From: Paraglomus occultum
Lineage: Eukaryota; Glomeromycota; Glomeromycetes; Paraglomerales; Paraglomeraceae
DNA: 27,264 nucleotides
Assembly (NCBI GenBank): GCA_910592205.1
Contig: CAJVPJ010000357.1
Location: 1-27,264, forward strand
Reading direction: 5' to 3'
Positions within the stretch are counted from its first letter, which is position 1. The number at the start of each line of letters is the position of its first letter. A program made the translations under genes and the position numbers. Under the pieces are notes generated by a model. That model did no database searches. It worked only from the letters and a program-made list of their open reading frames with translations, and was not told where the DNA came from. Positions 21,356 through 27,264 of the stretch are shown here, one piece after another.

Positions 21356-21475
21356 ATCCATAACTATGATTTCTATTGGAGTTCTTAGATATTGGTTATT
21401 GCAAAGGCTGTTTAGTGATTGTAAATTTAAATAAATAACATTATAAATTACAGTAAATTAAAAAATATGAAATTA

Positions 21476-21626
21476 AATCTATTTTTTTTTCTTTTTTTAT
21501 ATAATCTCTCTCTTTTTTTATATAATTTGCGTTTTTTTATATAATTTTGTTTTATACTATAAAGTATAAAAATAAATTATATAAAAAAACAAAAAAATTA
21601 TAATGGAAAAAAAAAATTATAGAAAA
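21476..21626. repeat. Homopolymer-rich fold-back tract
   Basis: The unit TTTTTTTATATAAT occurs three times (about 21495-21555) and is followed by its complement ATTATATAAAAAAAC near 21574-21588 and long A runs to 21615. The arms could pair into a long AT hairpin. It may be a small AT-rich fold-back repeat or simple-sequence decay. Confidence 0.5.
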
Positions 21627-21630
21627 AAAT

Positions 21631-21652
21631 TGCAAGTTGTTTTCAACTTGCA
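21631..21652. other. Perfect 9-bp hairpin next to a T run (minus strand)
   Basis: TGCAAGTTG, four T, CAACTTGCA. Read on the minus strand the stem is followed by AATTTTTTT, which is the form of an intrinsic bacterial terminator. In a fungal intergenic region this is probably coincidence or a repeat, and no bacterial gene is evident directly upstream on that strand. Confidence 0.35.
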
Positions 21653-21791
21653 CAAAAAGACTGTATCTAATCGCGAACAAAAACATTTGAATTTTCCAAA
21701 AAGCTTTATTCAATAAACATGGTTCGTTATATTCATCTTCTAACAAAGAGTCTGCATGCAAACAAGAATGCTAACTGATTTCCGTTTGTAG

Positions 21792-22230
21792 AAGTTTCTC
21801 TACAAAGTTGCAGAAGCTGTTGCGCTTTTGTTCTTTGCTTGGGTGTTTGCCAACAAGATCAGCTGGCATGCAGTTTTTACCATTGCATGCTTTTTATATA
21901 TCAATAACCGCCAACAAACCGCTACACATAATGTGGTGCTTGACAAACTCAATGGTATTGAAGGAAGCCTCTGCGAAATACTCAAGTGGTTCAAACCAAA
22001 CGATAAACATCGTTCTCCAAAATCATATGGCGGAGACGTTCTAACACTCTGGAACGAGTTTAAAAGCTCGTTGATGAGAGGAATTGGACGATATTAGTTT
22101 GTCCAAAATGTACTGCAAGGTTAAGAGCGAGATTGAAGACCTTGGGAAGGGCAACATAGGAACCTCTACGTTGGAGAACTTTTACAAACGGAAAACCCAG
22201 AATCTTACAATTGATAACAGCGAAAATTAG
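21792..22230 (+). pseudogene. Hypothetical protein exon(s) with a one-base frame break
   Basis: After a TTTGTAG acceptor at 21791, a frame runs AAG TTT CTC... giving KFLYKVAEAVALLFFAWVFA, a likely membrane helix, then a soluble part with LDKLNGIEGSLCEILKWFKP and GGDVLTLWNEFKSSLMR. It meets TAG at 22096. In the next frame the protein-like text continues without pause: ELDDISLSKMYCKVKSEIED and LENFYKRKTQNLT to TAG at 22228. A single-base indel near 22078-22085 would explain this, so it is either a sequencing error or a recent pseudogene. I do not recognise the family, although FYKRKT-type endings feel familiar from multicopy hypothetical proteins of mycorrhizal fungi (impression only). Confidence 0.5.
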
Positions 22231-23139
22231 TAACTTTAACGAGCCCAAAGAATAGGGACAGTTAATTGCCGCAGGCAGGTCTAGGGGCCTACTGCTCCCT
22301 CCCTTGCAAGCTCGCTGTTTTTGACGAGTTTATTGATCGCTAACACCAATAAAAACAATGCTGATGTACGCATAATCTCCACGTGACGCATTCGTTAAAT
22401 TTTCCCATGGGAATTTGAAATCGCGCAAGCGTCCTCCTTTTGACCTCCACTTACGAACGTTGCTGCACTTGGTGTTTAAGTCGCTCAAGAAGGCTTCGCT
22501 CCGCTAGCACACATTGTCTTTACCACCTTTGCACTCCCTCACTGAATCTTTTTGCCAAAATGAAGTTAAATGATGAATGCCTTGATTCCTTGAAATTTCG
22601 CGGTAAGAGCAGGAGTGGCCAAATTCTTACAACAATCCTTACGGGCGCGTTAATTTTCGTCTTTGTACAGCCTTCTGGGAAAAGGAAACTAGGCCTTCCA
22701 TAATGAGATTTTTAACGTACCGACTCCTATCAAGTGAGTTGGAGGATGAAGAAACCGAGCATAGTTGCTATAGTAGTGAACTGCACAAAATCAGTTTGCA
22801 TTATCCCGACGCGAATTCCGATATTGGACGGAAAGTAGCCAAGTTGAAACGAACTTTTAAGGCAAGTGTTCTTATTATACGGACAATTCCAAAGATAATG
22901 CTGTGCAGCACCGTCATCAACTACCCTGCTGGTTGCGGCCTGCAGTGGGAAACGCTTAGGCATGTTGATGCGCACACCAAATAGTGTGACAGTGTGCAGG
23001 CAGCGCCTATACGGACTACTTTGTGGGTTGCGGCTCACAATGGAACCGCTTCGGCTTGTCCGTGATTATGAGTTACTTGTCTTTTAGGGGAAACCCGATA
23101 AGTTCCCTCACTTCTCTATCTGTTTGCAATCCATACAAG
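22231..23139. other. Region with weak coding hints only
   Basis: A possible first exon begins at 22560 (MKLNDECLDSLKF, followed by donor GTAAGA) and could belong to the gene downstream. Larger plus-strand frames at 22440-22984 have no recognisable content. The phrase TTGCGGC recurs near 22934 and 23028 as a small repeat. Confidence 0.3.
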
Positions 23140-24497
23140 AAAACCAAAAATTCGAAACAGATAAAGCAGTTCTGGGAGCTCCATATGGCGAAGGAAAGAG
23201 CAGCTTTGGAAAACCAAGCAACAAAAACGATATCCGAAGTAAGTGTTTCAAATCTCATGTGGTTTTGAGTTCATCAAACTATTCAAATACTAATTATCAT
23301 TCCCAAGTTACAAATCAACACTCTGTTACATAAAGATACAGTTACCCATTCCACTGCAGTCTCAGAACTTGCACGGAGTAAGATTACATTTGCGGTCCAG
23401 GAATTAGATCCACTTAATATTAATGGTGAGTGTGATTATTGCAACACTGTTGAGAGAGAGGGTGAAATTCACAGAAGTATGAACAGAAGTTATTCATACA
23501 GACAGTGAAGTCCTCAATGCACAACTAAAACGCAAATCTGCAAGTGACAGCCCTGTAAGTGTTTTTGCTGTTTTTGCTGTTATTGCTATTACTATCTTGA
23601 TAGGATGCCAGTGCCTATTACTGGATATGTCTGTCTATAGTGCATGTTTTGTTTATCAGTTCAAGAAATTTTACTTCATAATAGATACTTGATCCATGCC
23701 AAACAAAAAAAAGACCTTGCAGTGATTCCACAACTCTGCAGGCATCATCACCATTCCAAACAAGTGATGTTTGGTCTGATGACAATGCTGAGTCCCATTT
23801 TTGCTGACCCTGATCATGATGTCTTTTTGCAATGGTAACTCATTGATAATTGTTATACAGTAATCTCCATATCCAGTCTCTGAACAAAAATTTTCCAGGT
23901 CTAACAAGGAGGCACCTGAATCCAAAGCAAGGAAATTGACAGGTCGTGCAAAGCAACCTGATGCCATTATAAGCAATGTTGACCAGTTGTCTTGGGGTTC
24001 CAGTAGGGGACATGGTGAAGCTAAAGTGCAGGAAGAGGTGGACAACCTCTACAGCCTTTGCACTGATCTTATCTGGATTGCTGTGTTTAATAAGGATGCT
24101 ATTGACTTTTATAACAAGGACTGCATGCTTGGATTTCAAGTCATCGGTAAGATTCCAACTTAGATTTTTACTTTATTTTATTTTGATCAATCATTATACT
24201 GACAAAAGCTTGACAGGGTCACACATCACATTTTACCTCTCCACTCTTTTATATGACAGTCTGTATGTTATGGTAGAGATTGGTCATCTCAATGTGCCCA
24301 TGTCACTTGAGCAGCTGCCTGCCTTCATCACCAGTCTTGACACACTTCTTGTTGTCTCCAATGCATTCTGGACTAATTGTGCTATGTCCCACCCTGTTGC
24401 AGAAATGGAACCAAACAAGCGCAATACCCTTGCAACACCAAACTTTAAAGAGCTAATTGCAAAAAGCCGTGATCGACATCGTCCATGTCAATTATGA
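23140..24497 (+). CDS. Multi-exon hypothetical protein, probably a repeated fungal family; frame break in one exon
   Basis: Exons that fit together: one ending at 23425 (…SELARSKITFAVQELDPLNI), 23487-23554 (VIHTDSEVLNAQLKRKSASD), 23742-23834, 23899-24146 and 24217-24497. Donors GTGAGT, GTAAGT, GTAACT and GTAAGA and acceptors ending CAG or CCAG keep phase, except inside 23742-23834. There ASSPFQTSDVWSDDNAESHF runs into TGA, and the correct frame (DPDHDVFLQW) is one base away at a T5 run (23798-23802). A likely earlier exon ends at 23238 (QIKQFWELHMAKERAAL). The conserved-looking C-terminal half has GRAKQPDAIISNVDQLSWG, KVQEEVDNLYSLCTDLIW, ITFYLSTLLYDSLYVMVEIG and LAAT-like TLATPNFKELIAKSRDRHRP before TGA. 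No known domain, membrane segment or catalytic motif is visible. Function unknown. Confidence 0.6.
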
Positions 24498-24947
24498 TTT
24501 TAATTGTATGATACTAGCTAGAGTGTCTTCCTTTCAAGAAACATATTTTGATCACATTAAATCATTTGATTTTCCATGCAAGAATTCTTTTGCTTTTTCC
24601 AAAAATAGGCCATGTGTAAAGGGCAACTATTTTATGTCTCATAATACCTGCTTTAATCTGTGAATAACATGTCATCATGCATGCAATAAACTCTCTAATG
24701 AAAGGTTAAGCAGAAAAGCAAATTAAGAGTCCAAAGTGGCAGGAAGTAAAAAGTGATAAGAATTATGTATATATAGTGTAATAAAAAAGTGGATTTACAC
24801 AATTAATTTTTTAAAAAGGCTTTTAGTATGTTTCGACAAATGTACTAACATTTAAATTAAATGAAACTTATCTATAAAGTTTTATTGCATTTACTAATAA
24901 ATCAATATAGGATTATGTCCATATAAAAATAAATTATATGAAACTAA
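24498..24947. other. Spacer between fungal gene and endobacterium-like block
   Basis: AT content rises toward the right. No coding sequence is recognised. The left junction of the bacterial-looking DNA must lie in or near this stretch, but no repeat, target duplication or terminus marks it. Confidence 0.4.
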
Positions 24948-25169
24948 TTTATATCAAAACCAAAGAATTATAGCACTATTAGAAGTATTTTAAAACAAGA
25001 ACAAGGTGAAAAAATTGCACCATATATTTTCAAACTAACAGAAACCAAGTCTTTGCAAGCATACTTAGACAAAGAAAGAATTACCTATGAAGTTTACCAA
25101 AAAGAAAGAGTTTTCAAAAGAATGCCAGAAAGTTTTATTCAAAAATCAAGCAAGAAAAGAAAATTCTAA
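24948..25169 (+). pseudogene. Bacterial-looking reading frame lacking its start
   Basis: A 73-codon open stretch, FISKPKNYSTIRSILKQEQG then EKIAPYIFKLTETK, LQAYLDKERITYEVY and a basic tail (SFIQKSSKKRKF), ends at TAA. It is intronless, rich in AT-ending codons and coding-like throughout. Directly upstream in frame is TAA, with no ATG between. An ATG at 24938 (MKLIYIKTK) sits in another frame and would connect if one base were gained or lost near 24955-24960. It probably represents the decayed or 5'-broken end of a gene. It contains no tryptophan, so it cannot show which code it uses. It converges on the two table-4 genes, 40 bp away. Confidence 0.5.
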
Positions 25170-25209
25170 AAGAAACAATTTAGGTTTTATTCAAAACTTT
25201 TAATTTTAA

Positions 25210-25833
25210 TTATTTTTTTACTTTTAATCAAGATCACCTTTTGGACTCTTTAACTTCTATTTGAGCCACCAAATGACCATTTTGTTCTTCCAAACTCTTT
25301 ATTTTTTCTCTACAAGAGTTTAATTCATCAATTAGTTCTTGAGGAGTTAAATTCTTTAATCTTTTATTCTCTGCTTCCAACTTCTTAATTCTATCTAAGA
25401 GTTCTTGCTTTTGTCTTTTACCTCACTCCTCAGACTTTTCCATGAAATTCTCATGGGCTTCTCATTCCTCTTGAATAGTTCATTCTGCTTTATTTAATTT
25501 CTCTTGTAAGGAGTTTATTTGTCTTTCATAAAAATATGACATTCCTCCATTTTGATAAGGCAAAAGAGGAAGTTCTTTTTCTTCTCCTTCTTCTTTACAA
25601 TCACAAGTATATCTAGTCTTTAGTCTTCCACAACTACATTTAGGCAACTCATCATTTTCAAACTTTTCTCTACAACTTTCACAAGACTTATGACTTTCGA
25701 TCATTTCACCAGTTGCTTTGCTTCGTGTCCTGATTTGGCAAACTGCTTTCTTTAAACCAAGGCAAAAATCACAAGCAGAATTACTACTATGCCATTCTTC
25801 TAACTCCAAAATAGTGTAAAGTAATTCTTTCAT
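25210..25833 (-). CDS. Cysteine-rich N-terminus plus coiled coil, TGA read as Trp (mollicute-type code)
   Basis: Reading TGA as tryptophan gives 207 codons from ATG at 25833 to TAA at 25210. With the standard code the frame stops after residue 117. In-frame TGA codons lie at 25482, 25464, 25425, 25236 and 25230 (first base, minus strand); one TGG is also used. Residues about 20-80 carry CDFC, a lone C, CESC, CSC and CDC, spacing that suggests one or two zinc-binding sites. The rest, from about residue 98, is charged and heptad-like (ERQINSLQEKLNKAE, KQELLDRIKKLEAENKRL, ELIDELNSCREKIKSLEE), a probable coiled coil. No signal peptide or membrane segment. It starts 14 nt after the stop of the next gene on the same strand, typical bacterial operon spacing. 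No strong Shine-Dalgarno is visible. I do not recognise the family. Confidence 0.85.
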
Positions 25834-25847
25834 AATAATAAAGTAAA

Positions 25848-26891
25848 TTAACTAACTTTTACTTCTATTCTAGTAGTAAATTCTTGGGCTTGATGTTTTC
25901 TATTTTCTACCAATTGTTGGATTTTTTGGAATTTGGTTTTAATTTTTGAACCTAATTTTTGAAAAGCATTTCATTTTTTAGGCAGAGCAGGCAATGGCTT
26001 TCTTTCTAAATATAATTGTCTTTTTAACTCTGCTTCTCTTTTCTCACTTCTTGCTAACATTTTTGACTTCCCTTCTGACTTCTCTTGCAATTTTGTATTT
26101 TTTCCTATTGCTTCTGCAAGTTTTTTATCAGATTTTTGTAACGAATGCTTGTGTATTTTGATCTCCTCATTCAAAAGTCCTTTTTGTCAGTTTTTTCATG
26201 CTTCAGCTACATTAATTGCTTCAACCAGATCTGCGGAAGTTTGATCTAGTTTTTCAATAACTCTAAGAACCGTTTCATTTAAGTCTTCTCCTGTGTTGTT
26301 TTGTAATTCTTTTAATTCTTCTAAGTCTCAGTTATGGATTTGCTCACTCCAAGAAATGTCATTAATTTCTTCTTGTTTCTTATATCAAGTTGATAAAAGT
26401 TTTCTAACTGCTCCTGCTAAATCTTCGACTTGTTCTTTATATTTGTTTAGTTCCTCAATTTTCTTTTCAAGCTCCCATCTTTTTTCTCAATGTTCTTCGT
26501 TAGTTCTAGTATACAATCCAACAAATTCTAATCATTGTGAACTTAACTCATTTGAACTATCAATAAAGCCATCTAACATTTCTTCAATAGTGATGTTGTC
26601 AAAATAAATTCTTTTACAACCTTTGGCTCATTCTCTTGTTTCATTAGGGTCTACTGCCATTCTTAATTTGCCTTCATCCATTCACTTTTTGTTTAGTTTT
26701 TTGTATCATCTTGTTCCTGTAGGACAATACAGGCTACATTCGCCATTGCTATCAATAGACTGACCAGTAACATGTCAGATTTTTGGTTTAAGATTTTCTA
26801 TTTCCTCTTCTCTTTTTTTATTGAAATTATTGATTTCTTCTCGTAATTCTTTGTTTTTCTCTTGGAGTTCTGTTATTATATTGTTTACCAT
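25848..26891 (-). CDS. Coiled-coil-rich protein, TGA read as Trp (mollicute-type code)
   Basis: ATG at 26891 to TAA at 25848 is open for 347 codons only if TGA is tryptophan. Eleven in-frame TGA codons (first bases at 26777, 26708, 26684, 26630, 26534, 26489, 26387, 26330, 26198, 26189, 25973) stand where tryptophan is plausible, against two TGG, and there is no TAA or TAG inside. Residues 1-36 form a coiled coil (LQEKNKELREEINNF). A compact part follows at about 37-100 with HVTGQSIDSNGECSLYCPTG, then long charged helices (ELEKKIEELNKYKEQVEDL; RSEKREAELKRQLYLERK) and a proline motif KPLPALPKK near residue 305, before a basic tail. No signal peptide or membrane helix. It resembles in style the helical hypothetical proteins of mycoplasma-like genomes; no function can be given. 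First gene of a two-gene operon-like pair. Confidence 0.88.
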
Positions 26892-26936
26892 GCTTTAGTT
26901 AATTCTTTTTTTTTTTATATAAATACTTGAATATCC

Positions 26937-27264
26937 TTTTAATCATTGTCAGTATAGATTGGTTTGGGACAAGTAATATCTTTAAATTCATCTCTAACAA
27001 ATGGACGAATGTTATGGTAAGATGTTCTGACCCAAATCGAAATTTGACCCAATTCGGAATAGGGTCGACCCAAATCGAAATAAGCTCAGAGTGACATCTA
27101 TGCGATATAATCACAAAATTTATGCACAACAGGGTACACGGCAGGTTATATGTTAAGAGTAATGGTTTCGATGACAACGTTGACTATAGATACTATTCAC
27201 TCTTACATGAACACCTCGTTGAACAGTCCGATTGACAGTTACATGCTTTTGATTCTTCACTATT
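26937..27264. other. Right flank of the bacterial-looking block; short repeat units
   Basis: An 11-T run at 26906-26916 lies just upstream (minus strand) of the last table-4 gene. Beyond it a minus-strand frame of about 50 codons ends at 26939 (…RPFVRDEFKDITCPKPIYTD) and may be the end of another gene, fungal or bacterial. A 15-bp unit GACCCAAATCGAAAT occurs at 27029 and 27067, with a variant GACCCAATTCGGAAT at 27046. Beyond 27080 the base composition is again like the fungal intergenic DNA. No gene is recognised at the right edge. Confidence 0.45.
27029..27081. repeat. Three copies of a 15-bp GACCCAAWTCGRAAT unit
   Basis: Units at 27029-27043, 27046-27060 and 27067-27081; first and third are identical, the middle differs at two positions. 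A GGGTCGACCC palindrome at 27062-27071 overlaps the third unit. Possibly the edge of a fungal interspersed repeat. Confidence 0.6.

Noticed and set aside
26293-26607. 104-codon plus-strand open frame rich in Ser and Phe
   Set aside because: It is the antisense shadow of the 347-codon table-4 gene; glutamate and lysine codons read backwards give Ser, Phe and Leu.
1-27264. tRNA, rRNA or CRISPR features
   Set aside because: No T-loop (GGTTCGANTCC) context with a matching acceptor stem, no rRNA-like segment, and no regularly spaced repeats were seen on reading both strands.

Overview
The window reads as a nuclear fragment of an AT-rich fungus with small spliceosomal introns (mostly 60-180 nt, GT-AG), and it ends in a short block of bacterial genes that use a different genetic code. 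The best guess for the host is an arbuscular mycorrhizal fungus (Glomeromycotina) or a related Mucoromycota. This is an inference from AT-richness, many Tc1/mariner relics, a multicopy-looking hypothetical gene, and DNA that looks as if it came from a mycoplasma-related endobacterium (such bacteria are known from these fungi). No rRNA, tRNA or CRISPR array was seen.

Layout. 1-1.3 kb: no convincing gene, one possible decayed exon and a G14 run. 1.3-3.3 kb: three TA-flanked elements abut one another (an internally deleted Tc1-like transposon, a 709-bp MITE, a 110-bp fold-back). 3.4-4.0 kb: a pogo/Tigger-like left end with a decayed CENP-B-type helix-turn-helix. 4.15-11.02 kb is a compact block of four intron-rich host genes: bacterial-type histidyl-tRNA synthetase (+), Derlin (-), ALG3 mannosyltransferase (+) and mitochondrial ribosomal protein uL22m (-). 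All four could be modelled exon by exon with consistent phases. Derlin and ALG3 are divergent across 117 bp, so an ERAD channel subunit and an enzyme of lipid-linked oligosaccharide assembly may share a promoter. 11.2 kb: an inverted copy of the pogo-like terminus. 11.3-13.9 kb: nothing recognised. 13.9-14.5 kb: a three-exon YOS1/IER3IP1 gene (-). 14.8-18.5 kb: transposon relics. 19.4-20.4 kb: a two-exon SAM-dependent methyltransferase (-) of bacterial appearance. 20.8-24.5 kb: unrecognised genes, two of them with single-base frame breaks.

24.9-26.9 kb: two adjacent minus-strand genes, intronless and 14 nt apart, are open end to end only if TGA is read as tryptophan (11 TGA in the first, 5 in the second). 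That is the Mycoplasma/Spiroplasma code (table 4). The first encodes a coiled-coil-rich protein, the second a cysteine-rich, possibly zinc-binding N-terminus followed by a coiled coil. A third, broken bacterial-looking reading frame converges on them. Fungal-looking sequence lies on both sides within the contig, so this is either endobacterial DNA inserted in the fungal genome or an assembly chimera. This segment is the main discovery of the window.
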